Origin: Thiobacillus sp. UBA2597
GTDB taxonomy: Bacteria; Pseudomonadota; Gammaproteobacteria; Burkholderiales; Thiobacillaceae
Length of the DNA stretch: 23,162 bases
NCBI GenBank assembly: GCA_002339725.1
Contig: DDKN01000113.1
Location: 1-23,162, forward strand
Reading direction: 5' to 3'
Part shown: positions 16,005-22,551 of the stretch, one piece after another
Layout: the number at the start of each line of letters is the position of its first letter
How positions within the stretch are numbered: the stretch's first letter is position 1
Made by a program: the position numbers and the translations under genes
Notes under the pieces: generated by a model
What the model was told of the DNA's origin: nothing
The model's input: only the letters and a program-made list of their open reading frames with translations
The model's database searches: none

Positions 16005-16754
16005 ATGGACATCCCGCACCCTTCGCCGCCTGCGGAAGACCTGACCCGCTTTCGGGTCGACAGCCCACTCGAGATCGAGCGACTGCTGCGCGGCATGATG
16101 GAGCGCAAGGCGCTGATCACGGGCTCGGGCAGGAGCGGCAACGGCAGTTTCATCACCACCGTTTTGGCGGTCGACGGCGCCGCCCGGCAGTTTTATCTGG
16201 AGTGCCCGTTCGACAGGCATATGGATGCCGATCTTGCGGCACGGGAGGGCGCGGCCTTTTCGACCCGTCACGAGAACGTGCAGATCCAGTTCACGGCCGG
16301 GTTGGCCCGTCGGGTCGAGCTGGAGGGGCGCCCGGCCTATCGGCTGCCGTTTCCCGCCGCCCTGCTGCGTTTTCAGCGCCGCGAGTTTTATCGGGTCGAG
16401 ACGCCGCGCGACAACCCGGCGAAATGCCGCATGGCCCTGCCAAAGCAGAAATTGCTGGAAGCCGACGTGGTCGATGTCAGTGTCGGCGGCGTCGGGCTCA
16501 CCTACCCGTCGGGCGAAGCGGACATCGTCCTGGGCCAGGTGATTCATGGTTGCCGTCTGCTGATCCCCGAGGTTGGCGAATTCATCGTCAGCCTCAAGGT
16601 GCGCAATCAGGTCGAACTGGTTCAGCCCAATCAGAAACGGGTGTGGCGCCTGGGCTGCGAATTTATCGAGCTGCCTTCGGTGATCGAGCGCGAGCTGCAA
16701 CGCTATATCTTCAAGATCGAGCGCGAATCCCACGCCATGGAGAACGCGCGCTAG
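16005..16754 (+). CDS. YcgR-like PilZ domain protein, likely c-di-GMP effector (copy 1)
   Basis: YcgR-family proteins bind c-di-GMP through a C-terminal PilZ domain and, in flagellated bacteria, slow the motor. This 249-residue protein has an N-terminal YcgR-type split-barrel region (about 15-120, beginning FRVDSPLEIERLLRGMM). The PilZ motifs follow: RREFYR at 125-130, giving the RxxxR needed for c-di-GMP, and DVSVGG at 157-162, matching the (D/N)xSxxG motif. Both ligand-binding motifs are intact. The ribosome binding site is poor. A paralogue with the same architecture follows after 40 bases. Neighbouring genes do not include flagellar genes, but a pilus operon lies nearby, so the target (flagellum, pilus or polysaccharide) is open. 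Confidence 0.87.
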   Translation: MDIPHPSPPAEDLTRFRVDSPLEIERLLRGMMERKALITGSGRSGNGSFITTVLAVDGAARQFYLECPFDRHMDADLAAREGAAFSTRHENVQIQFTAGLARRVELEGRPAYRLPFPAALLRFQRREFYRVETPRDNPAKCRMALPKQKLLEADVVDVSVGGVGLTYPSGEADIVLGQVIHGCRLLIPEVGEFIVSLKVRNQVELVQPNQKRVWRLGCEFIELPSVIERELQRYIFKIERESHAMENAR

Positions 16755-16794
16755 CCCCGCCGGCGGCGGTCCGGCGCGGAACTAGAGTCAGAGC

Positions 16795-17526
16795 ATGCGA
16801 TTCGACTACAACACGAACGAGGATCTGGGGCGTTACACCCTGCGCGATGCCGTGGAGATCGAGCGGATCCTGCGCAAGATGCTGACCGACAAGACCATTG
16901 TCACCATCCACGCCGATGGCGGCGAGGATTTCCTGCTCACCACCCTGGTCGGCATCAATCCCAACACCGGCTTTATCTATTTCGACCGGGGCCCGGACGA
17001 GCGGATCAACGAGCTCTTGCTCGCCAGCGAACAATCCACCGTCACGGCCATGCTCAACCAGGTGCGGATTCAATTCAGCGTCGGCCGGTTCGAACGGGCC
17101 AAGTACAGCGGCGAAATCGTCCTGAAAACCAAGCTGCCGGCCACGCTGTTGCGCGTGCAACGGCGCGAGTTCTATCGCCTGGCCACCCCGCTGACCGATC
17201 CGGTCAAATGCTGGATCAATCTGCCCAGCGGCACGCTCAAGGTGGTGGTGACCGACATCAGCGTGGGCGGCATCGGCGTGCTCTATCCGCCCAGCGGAAT
17301 CCGCCTGGTGGCGGGGGAGATCCATCACGGCTGCCGGCTCGCCCTGCCCGATGCGGCCGAGGCCGTCGTCAGCCTGAAGGTGTGCAGCACCTACAAGGAG
17401 ACCATGAAGAACGGCCTGATCACCCTGCGTGCGGGCTGTCAGTTCGTCAATCTGCCGGCGCCGGTGGAAACCGCGATTCAGCGCTACATCCTGAAGATCG
17501 AGCGCGAGCGCAAGGCGCGCACCTGA
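16795..17526 (+). CDS. YcgR-like PilZ domain protein, likely c-di-GMP effector (copy 2)
   Basis: This 243-residue protein repeats the layout of its upstream neighbour. An N-terminal YcgR-like domain (about 15-118, beginning YTLRDAVEIERILRKML) is followed by a PilZ domain with RREFYR at 123-128 and DISVGG at 154-159. Both c-di-GMP motifs are complete. The two proteins share the segment around RVQRREFYR, the DxSVGGxG motif and the C-terminal QRYIxKIERE, but are otherwise clearly diverged, so this is an old duplication. A short GC hairpin (arms 16758-16763 and 16771-16776) lies between them without a T-tract. The gene converges on hemB with 49 bases between; a weak hairpin (17528-17541) lies there with no T-run, so no canonical terminator is visible. 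Confidence 0.87.
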   Translation: MRFDYNTNEDLGRYTLRDAVEIERILRKMLTDKTIVTIHADGGEDFLLTTLVGINPNTGFIYFDRGPDERINELLLASEQSTVTAMLNQVRIQFSVGRFERAKYSGEIVLKTKLPATLLRVQRREFYRLATPLTDPVKCWINLPSGTLKVVVTDISVGGIGVLYPPSGIRLVAGEIHHGCRLALPDAAEAVVSLKVCSTYKETMKNGLITLRAGCQFVNLPAPVETAIQRYILKIERERKART

Positions 17527-17575
17527 ACCGCTTGTTAGCGGGCAGCGGGCGCCGTGCGGCGGCCGGCCATGGCCG

Positions 17576-18580
17576 TCAACCCGTTTTGAGCCAGCGCGCG
17601 GCGTCGAGCGCGAAATAGCTCAGCACGGCATCCGCCCCGGCCCGCTTGAAGCCGAGCAGGGCCTCCAGCACGCAGGCGCGCTCGTCGAGCCAGCCGTTCT
17701 GGGCGGCCGACTTGAGCATGGCGTATTCGCCGCTCACCTGATAGACCAGGGTCGGCGCCTGGAAGGTGTCCTTCACCCGGCGCACGATGTCGAGATACGG
17801 CATGCCCGGCTTGATCATGACCATGTCGGCCCCTTCCTGCAGGTCCAGTCCGACTTCCCACAAGGCCTCGTCGGTGTTGGCCGGGTCCATCTGATAGGTG
17901 TACTTGTTGCCCTTGCCCAGATTGGCGGCCGAGCCCACGGCATCGCGGAAGGGGCCGTAGAAGCTGGAGGCGTATTTGGCCGAATAGGCCAGGATACGGG
18001 TGTGGATATGGCCGGCGGCATCGAGCGCCTCGCGCACGGCATGGATGCGGCCATCCATCATGTCCGACGGCGCCACCACGTCGGCGCCGGCCGCGGCGTG
18101 GCATTCGGCCTGGCGCGTGAGCACGGCGATGGTCTCGTCGTTCAGCACATAGCCGGTCTCGTCGATCAGGCCGTCCTGGCCGTGGCTGGTGTAAGGGTCG
18201 AGCGCAATGTCGGTGATGATGCCCAGTTCCGGGAAGCGTGATTTCAGCTCGGCCACGGCCCGCGGCACCAGGCCCTTGGGGTTGTAGGCCTCGGCGGCGT
18301 CCGGGCTTTTCAGGCCGGCGTCGATCACCGGGAACAGGGCCAGGGCCGGCACCCCGAGTTTCAGGCAGTCCTCGGCCGTGGCATACAGCTTGTCCAGGCT
18401 CATGCGTTTCACCCCGGGCATGGAGGCGACCGCCTCTTCCCGGCCGCTGCCGTCGAGCACGAAGACCGGCAGGATCAGATCGGCCGGGGTCAACACGGTT
18501 TCCCGCATCAGGCGGCGGGAAAACTCATCACGGCGCATGCGGCGCATGCGTTTGCGGGGGAAGCTGGCGAGATCGAACAT
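17576..18580 (-). CDS. hemB: Delta-aminolevulinic acid dehydratase (porphobilinogen synthase)
   Basis: HemB condenses two 5-aminolevulinate molecules to porphobilinogen in the cytoplasm. The 334-residue protein has the two active-site lysines, Lys202 (AYSAKYASSFYGPF) and Lys257 in VMIKPGMPYL, the Schiff-base site. The metal-site segment reads ALDPYTSHGQDG (about 126-137), with Asp in place of the cysteines of zinc enzymes, so it belongs to the magnesium-type, Pseudomonas-like class. The ATG at 18580 gives the usual start MFDLASFPRKRMRRMRRD. A TTG at 18658 extends the frame only through promoter sequence. There is no Shine-Dalgarno sequence; the leader is a C-rich run opposite a G-quadruplex motif. 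HemL of the same pathway lies further along on the same strand. Confidence 0.97.
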   Translation of the reverse strand: MFDLASFPRKRMRRMRRDEFSRRLMRETVLTPADLILPVFVLDGSGREEAVASMPGVKRMSLDKLYATAEDCLKLGVPALALFPVIDAGLKSPDAAEAYNPKGLVPRAVAELKSRFPELGIITDIALDPYTSHGQDGLIDETGYVLNDETIAVLTRQAECHAAAGADVVAPSDMMDGRIHAVREALDAAGHIHTRILAYSAKYASSFYGPFRDAVGSAANLGKGNKYTYQMDPANTDEALWEVGLDLQEGADMVMIKPGMPYLDIVRRVKDTFQAPTLVYQVSGEYAMLKSAAQNGWLDERACVLEALLGFKRAGADAVLSYFALDAARWLKTG

Positions 18581-18609
18581 GGGGGGTATGGGCTGAGGGT
18601 CGTAGGGGG
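18581..18609 (+). other. G-quadruplex motif opposite the hemB leader
   Basis: Four G-runs on the plus strand (18581-18586, 18590-18592, 18597-18599 and 18605-18609), with loops of 3, 4 and 5 bases, satisfy the standard intramolecular quadruplex pattern. They lie on the template strand of hemB between its -10 box and start codon. A further G-run is at 18622-18626. Confidence 0.6.
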
Positions 18610-18611
18610 TG

Positions 18612-18639
18612 TGTAAACGGTGGGGGAACTTTTTGTCAA
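18612..18639 (-). promoter_or_regulatory. Candidate hemB promoter
   Basis: On the minus strand a perfect -35 TTGACA (18639-18634) and a -10-like TTTACA (18617-18612) are 16 bases apart. Transcription would start near 18605, leaving a leader of about 25 bases before the hemB ATG. Confidence 0.55.
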
Positions 18640-18654
18640 TTTTCCATTCTATGA

Positions 18655-18762
18655 GCAAGACGAGGCAACTCGTTCCCGCTATCTCCTCCCTGAGCGGGTG
18701 CCTTGGCGCAAGGCTAAGGCACTTGATGCCCGACCTTCTCCCCTTGGGTCGGGCATTTTTTT
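18655..18762 (+). ncRNA. Candidate small RNA with CU-rich loops and intrinsic terminator
   Basis: Read on the plus strand, this stretch folds into a chain of hairpins. They are ACGAG/CTCGT with a GCAA tetraloop (18660-18673), CCCGCT/AGCGGG (18675-18680 and 18693-18698) whose 12-base loop contains CTCCTCCC, GCCTTG/CAAGGC (18700-18705 and 18709-18714), and a perfect 10-bp terminator stem (18726-18735 and 18747-18756) with loop TTCTCCCCTTG and seven Ts (18756-18762). No protein gene on the plus strand needs this terminator. CU-rich, anti-Shine-Dalgarno loops are typical of some trans-acting sRNAs. The 5' end is estimated and I found no convincing promoter. It overlaps the 3' end of engB in antisense. 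Confidence 0.45.
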
Positions 18763-19397
18763 GCCTTGGCGCCGCCTTTGGCCGGCGGCATCTGCAACCA
18801 GTTCCGGATCACCGCCTCCGCCTCGTCCAGACCCATGTGCTTGGGGCTGGAAAAGAGCTGGACCGAGCCCGAATAACCCCGCTCGGCCAGGGTGGCCTGG
18901 GCGGCGCGCAGCACGGGCAGGCTCTGGCTGCGCGAGAGCTTGTCGGCCTTGGACAGCAGGATGTGTACCGGCTTGCCGCTGGCCTGGAACCAGTCGAGCA
19001 GCATCAGATCGAGCTCGGTGAACGGGTGGCGGATGTCCATGATGAGAACCAGCCCCGCGAGCTGGGGCCGGCCGGCCAGATAGCTGCCGACCAGGGCCTG
19101 CCAGCGTTTCTGCTCGACCATGGGGGTCTTGGCATAGCCGTAACCGGGCAGGTCGACCAGATAGCGGCCGGGCCCGGCCCGGAAGAAGTTCAGGTGCTGG
19201 GTGCGGCCCGGGGTCTTACTGACGAAGGCCAAACGTTTTTGGTTGGTGATGGCGTTGATCGCGCTGGATTTGCCGGCGTTCGAGCGGCCGGCGAAGGCGA
19301 CTTCGGCGAGGCTGTCCGGCGGCAGCTGGGCAAGATCGGCGACGGTGATCTGGAAGGCGGCGTTTAACACGTTGGGCCCGGCCGGTAAAACTGGCAT
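18714..19397 (-). CDS. engB: Ribosome biogenesis GTPase EngB (YihA/YsxC)
   Basis: EngB is an essential TrmE-Era-type GTPase needed for assembly of the large ribosomal subunit. With the start at the ATG at 19397 the protein has 227 residues and all G motifs: GRSNAGKSS (37-45), PGRTQ (63-67), DLPGYG (82-87), SKADK (149-153) and FSS (182-184). A TTG at 19436 would add 13 residues that do not resemble the family, so I prefer the ATG although no ribosome binding site precedes it. The folded domain ends near residue 202 (VIRNWLQ). The last 25 residues are a basic, low-complexity tail encoded by bases that form a terminator-like hairpin on the other strand. The gene is followed by hemB. Confidence 0.94.
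   Translation of the reverse strand: MPVLPAGPNVLNAAFQITVADLAQLPPDSLAEVAFAGRSNAGKSSAINAITNQKRLAFVSKTPGRTQHLNFFRAGPGRYLVDLPGYGYAKTPMVEQKRWQALVGSYLAGRPQLAGLVLIMDIRHPFTELDLMLLDWFQASGKPVHILLSKADKLSRSQSLPVLRAAQATLAERGYSGSVQLFSSPKHMGLDEAEAVIRNWLQMPPAKGGAKAKKCPTQGEKVGHQVP
18726..18762 (+). terminator. Intrinsic terminator pointing opposite to hemB and engB
   Basis: Arms ATGCCCGACC and GGTCGGGCAT are followed by seven Ts on the plus strand only. On the minus strand the stem is preceded by A's but lacks a T-run, so it does not look like the engB terminator. It overlaps the last engB codons. Confidence 0.7.
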
Positions 19398-19420
19398 GTT
19401 AGCAAAAAGACCGCTAGAAT
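19391..19420 (+). promoter_or_regulatory. Candidate cytochrome c4 promoter
   Basis: CTGGCA (19391-19396) and TAGAAT (19415-19420) are 18 bases apart on the plus strand. The -10 context GCTAGAATGCC resembles the one before lpxC. It overlaps the engB start region and would give a leader of about 41 bases. Confidence 0.4.
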
Positions 19421-19435
19421 GCCGCGGTTTTCCCA

Positions 19436-19464
19436 AGCGTATCTAAGGTTCAGGAGCCTGCCAA
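19436..19464 (-). promoter_or_regulatory. Candidate engB promoter
   Basis: On the minus strand TTGGCA (19464-19459) and TACGCT (19441-19436) lie 17 bases apart. The -35 is strong (five of six) and the -10 weak (three of six). The start would fall near 19429, about 32 bases before the ATG. Confidence 0.4.
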
Positions 19465-19467
19465 AAA

Positions 19468-20097
19468 ATGAACAAACATGCTGTATGGCTTACCGGGTTG
19501 TTGTTTGTCGCGAGCGTCTCCGGCGCGGCCGAGACTGCCACCACCGCCGCCAAGGGCGATCCGGCCAAGGCCCAGAAGATCGTCAACGACGTCTGCGGCG
19601 CCTGTCACGGCACCGACGGCAACAGCACCTCGCCGATCTATCCCAACCTGGCGGGCCAGCATCCCGAATACATCACCAAACAGCTGAACGAATTCAAATC
19701 CGGCGCCCGGCGCAATGCCACCATGGCGCCGAACGTGGCCAAGCTGACGGCCGAGGACATGGTCAACCTGGGCGCCTATTTCGCGGCCCAGCTGCCCAAG
19801 GCCAAGCCGGCCAAAGACCCGGCCCTGGTCACCGAAGGCCAGAAGATCTACAAGGGCGGCAATCCCGGCAGCGGCGTGCCCGCCTGTGCCTCCTGCCATG
19901 GCCCGGCCGGCGCCGGCATCCCGGTGCAGTTCCCCCGCCTGGCCGGCCAGCACGCCAAGTATGTCGTCGCCCAGCTGAAGAACTTCCGCACCGGCGATCG
20001 CGCCAACGACGGCGGCAAGATGATGCAGACCATCGCCCGCAAGATGACCGACCAGGAAATGCGCGCCGTGGCCGAGTACATCTCCGGCCTGCGTTAA
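19468..20097 (+). CDS. Dihaem cytochrome c4
   Basis: Cytochrome c4 is a periplasmic two-haem electron carrier that feeds terminal oxidases. The 209-residue protein has a signal peptide (about residues 1-20, ending SVSGAA) and two homologous class I cytochrome halves. Each has one CxxCH haem site: CGACH in the first half and CASCH in the second. Each site is followed by the conserved LAGQHxxY segment, and distal methionine candidates lie in NATMAP and GKMMQTIA. The ATG at 19468 is preceded by AGGAG at a rather long 11-base spacing. It is monocistronic: its promoter is upstream and a strong terminator lies 21 bases downstream. The adjacent hemB and hemL genes supply the haem pathway. Confidence 0.95.
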   Translation: MNKHAVWLTGLLFVASVSGAAETATTAAKGDPAKAQKIVNDVCGACHGTDGNSTSPIYPNLAGQHPEYITKQLNEFKSGARRNATMAPNVAKLTAEDMVNLGAYFAAQLPKAKPAKDPALVTEGQKIYKGGNPGSGVPACASCHGPAGAGIPVQFPRLAGQHAKYVVAQLKNFRTGDRANDGGKMMQTIARKMTDQEMRAVAEYISGLR

Positions 20098-20117
20098 GCG
20101 CTTCGGCAGATCGAGAA

Positions 20118-20143
20118 AAGGCCGCCCGAGGGCGGCCTTTTTT
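20118..20143. terminator. Bidirectional intrinsic terminator, cytochrome c4 / dsrS-like gene
   Basis: Arms AAGGCCGCC (20118-20126) and GGCGGCCTT (20131-20139) enclose CGAG. A T-run follows to 20143 and an A-run precedes from 20116, so the hairpin works on both strands. It lies between convergent genes. Confidence 0.9.
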
Positions 20144-20167
20144 CATGCCTGCCGTCAACGCGCCGGT

Positions 20168-21235
20168 CTAGGTTTTGGCCGTGAGCAGGGTTTGCACCTG
20201 CTGCAGCAGGGGGGCGAGCAGGGGTTCGATCTTGCGCCGCATGAGCGAGCCGATGGCGGTGGAGCGGGCGAAGACCGGGGCGGTCAGGGCCTCGCTGGCC
20301 TGGCCCAGGGCAAGGACGGCCTCGGCATCGGCCGCCAGGCTCGGCAGGGCGGCGGCCACGGCCTGTGCGGCCTGCCCGATATCCGGCCCGGCGGCAAAGC
20401 GCCGGCCGAGGGCGTTGAGACTGCGGTTGACCACGTCCTGGGTCTCCGGCCGACTGAAGATCTCGGCGAAGATGGTGAGAAAGGTCTGGCCCTGGGCCGA
20501 CAGCGCATCCAGCAACAGGCTGGCGCAGGCGTTGCCCTGGGCGGCGAGGCTCTCGAGCTGCGGCCGCCAGGCAGAAAGGTCGGCGCGCTCGGGCAGGGGC
20601 TGGGGCAGGTCCTTGGGCAGGATTTCCAGAAAGGCGACGTAATAGCTGTTGCTGCGTCGGCCCCGCTTCCAGATGGCCTCCCGTCCGCCGGTGTCGACCG
20701 CGCCCGAAGCCAGCAGCACCGCCACGGTGTCGATGATGGCCAGATGATCCTCCTGCAGGAAGGGCAGGTGCTCGATCAAAAAATCGGCCAGCACCTTGCC
20801 CATGCGCCCCCGGGCCACGGCCTCCCGGCGCAGCATGAGCCGGGCGTTCTCGATCGAGGGCATGGCCCACCAGGCGTATTCGGCCACCTCGTCGGTCAGG
20901 CCCGGGGCGTAGACCACGGCGGTCACCGCCTCCGGCTCGCCGGTGAGCAGGAGCTTGCCCAGGTCGGGGCTGGCCAGCTGGCCGTGCCGCGTCCAGCGCG
21001 TGAGGTGCACCGGATAACCGCCGGGCGAGCCCAGGGCGTGGCCCGAAAGGAATTCGCGCACCAGGCGCAGGTAACGGTCTTCCCGGCAGGTCGGATGCAG
21101 GGGCATCGAGGCCTCGCCCTGGGAGGTGAGGGCGTGCAGGGTGAGATTGCCCTCGTCCAGGCGCACCGCCTTCACGTCCTGCGCCATCAGGACGTTCAGG
21201 CGCAGCAGGTCCTCCGCCGAAAGTTCGTCGTCCAT
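20168..21235 (-). CDS. dsrS: DsrS-like protein (sulfur oxidation associated)
   Basis: The 355-residue soluble protein resembles what I remember of DsrS, encoded at the end of the dsr operon of Allochromatium vinosum and linked to the reverse dissimilatory sulfite reductase pathway; its biochemical role is unclear. Recognised segments are LSAEDLLRLNVLMAQ at the N-terminus, GSPGGYPVHLTRWTR, LLTGEPEAVTAVVYAPGLTDE and AWWAMPSIENARLMLRR. There are no CxxC motifs, signal peptide or membrane helices; the C-terminal half is Ala/Leu-rich and helical. No other dsr gene is present here. It starts 12 bases after hemL and is probably the last gene of a thiE-hemL-dsrS transcript. The name rests on memory of the family, not on an alignment. 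Confidence 0.65.
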   Translation of the reverse strand: MDDELSAEDLLRLNVLMAQDVKAVRLDEGNLTLHALTSQGEASMPLHPTCREDRYLRLVREFLSGHALGSPGGYPVHLTRWTRHGQLASPDLGKLLLTGEPEAVTAVVYAPGLTDEVAEYAWWAMPSIENARLMLRREAVARGRMGKVLADFLIEHLPFLQEDHLAIIDTVAVLLASGAVDTGGREAIWKRGRRSNSYYVAFLEILPKDLPQPLPERADLSAWRPQLESLAAQGNACASLLLDALSAQGQTFLTIFAEIFSRPETQDVVNRSLNALGRRFAAGPDIGQAAQAVAAALPSLAADAEAVLALGQASEALTAPVFARSTAIGSLMRRKIEPLLAPLLQQVQTLLTAKT

Positions 21236-21247
21236 ATCCGGTTCCGC

Positions 21248-22534
21248 TTAAGGCACCAGCCTGGCGAAGGACTTCTTCGCCGCTTCGAGGGTGGCGTCGA
21301 TGTCGGCGTCGCTGTGGGCGGCGGAGACGAAGCCGGCCTCGAAGGCGGACGGCGCGAGATAGACGCCCTCGACCAGCATCAGGTGGAAGAAGCGGTTGAA
21401 GGCCGCCTTGTCGCAGGCCATCACCTCGGCATAGCCGGTCGGCGGCTTGGCCGCGAAATACAGACCGAACATGCCGCCCACGCTCTGGGCCGAGAACAAC
21501 ACACCGGCCTCCTGCGCGGCGGCGGCAAGGCCCTCGACCAGTTTCCGGGTCTTGGCCGCGAGCGCCTCGTAGAAACCGGGCGCCGCCAGCGCCTTGAGCG
21601 TGGCCAGGCCGGCCGCCACGGCGACCGGATTGCCCGACAGGGTGCCGGCCTGATAGACCGGCCCCAGCGGGGCGAGCTTGTCCATGATCTCGGCCCGGCC
21701 GCCGAAGGCGCCGACCGGCAGGCCGCCGCCGATCACCTTGCCCAGGGTGGTGAGGTCCGGGGTGATGCCATACAGGCCCTGGGCGCTGCCCGGCCCGACC
21801 CGGAAGCCGGTCATCACCTCGTCGAAGATCAGCAGCGCGCCATGGCGGGTGCAGTTCTCGCGCAGGCACTCGAGGAAGCCGGGTTTGGGCGCGATCAGGT
21901 TCATGTTGCCGGCCACCGGCTCGACGATGACGCAGGCGATGTCCTTGCCCTGCTCGGCGAATACGCGATTGACCTGGTCGATGTCGTTGTAGTCGAGCAC
22001 CAGGGTATGCGCGGTGACCTCCGCCGGCACGCCGGCCGAGCTGGGCTGGCCGAAGGTGAGCGCGCCGGAGCCGGCCTTGACCAGCAGGCTGTCGGCATGG
22101 CCGTGATAGCAGCCCTCGAACTTGATCAGCTTGCTGCGGCCGGTGAAACCGCGCGCCAGGCGGATCGCGCTCATGGTCGCCTCGGTGCCGGAGGAGACCA
22201 GGCGCACCTTCTCCAGGCTCGGCACCCGTTCGACCAGCAGGTCGGCCATCGCCAGTTCCAGCTCGGTCGGGGCGCCGAAGGAGAGGCCCTTCGCGGCGGT
22301 CTCCTGCACGGCGCGCACCACCTCGGGGTGGGCATGGCCCAGGATGAGCGGGCCCCAGGAACCGACATAGTCGAGATAGCTTTTGCCGTCGGCGTCCCAC
22401 ACGCGCGGGCCCTCGCCGCGGGCGAAGAAGCGCGGCGTGCCGCCGACCGACCCGAAGGCGCGCACCGGCGAGTTGACGCCGCCCGGGATGTGTTTCTGCG
22501 ATTGCTCGAACAGGATGTCGTTGCGGGAAGTCAT
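21248..22534 (-). CDS. hemL: Glutamate-1-semialdehyde 2,1-aminomutase HemL
   Basis: HemL is a PLP enzyme that converts glutamate-1-semialdehyde to 5-aminolevulinate, the substrate of HemB, in the C5 pathway. At 428 residues it is full length. Visible are IPGGVNSPVRAF near the start, SSGTEATMSAIRLAR at 114-128, EGCYHGHAD at 140-148, DEVMTGFR at 238-245 and the PLP lysine 266 in TLGKVIGGGLPVG. GAGG lies seven bases before the ATG. It starts 17 bases after thiE and is followed by the dsrS-like gene after 12 bases. Confidence 0.98.
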   Translation of the reverse strand: MTSRNDILFEQSQKHIPGGVNSPVRAFGSVGGTPRFFARGEGPRVWDADGKSYLDYVGSWGPLILGHAHPEVVRAVQETAAKGLSFGAPTELELAMADLLVERVPSLEKVRLVSSGTEATMSAIRLARGFTGRSKLIKFEGCYHGHADSLLVKAGSGALTFGQPSSAGVPAEVTAHTLVLDYNDIDQVNRVFAEQGKDIACVIVEPVAGNMNLIAPKPGFLECLRENCTRHGALLIFDEVMTGFRVGPGSAQGLYGITPDLTTLGKVIGGGLPVGAFGGRAEIMDKLAPLGPVYQAGTLSGNPVAVAAGLATLKALAAPGFYEALAAKTRKLVEGLAAAAQEAGVLFSAQSVGGMFGLYFAAKPPTGYAEVMACDKAAFNRFFHLMLVEGVYLAPSAFEAGFVSAAHSDADIDATLEAAKKSFARLVP

Positions 22535-22551
22535 GTCGGTCCTCGTAAAAA

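Noticed and set aside
16758..16776. Hairpin between the two PilZ genes as a terminator
   Set aside because: The stem is only six bases with a seven-base loop and no T-run. The genes are 40 bases apart on one strand and most likely co-transcribed.
18581..18658. TTG at 18658 as an alternative hemB start
   Set aside because: The 26 extra residues come from the promoter and G-rich leader and are absent from the HemB family.
19398..19436. TTG at 19436 as an alternative engB start
   Set aside because: It overlaps the predicted -10 and start site of its own promoter, and the added residues are not family-like.
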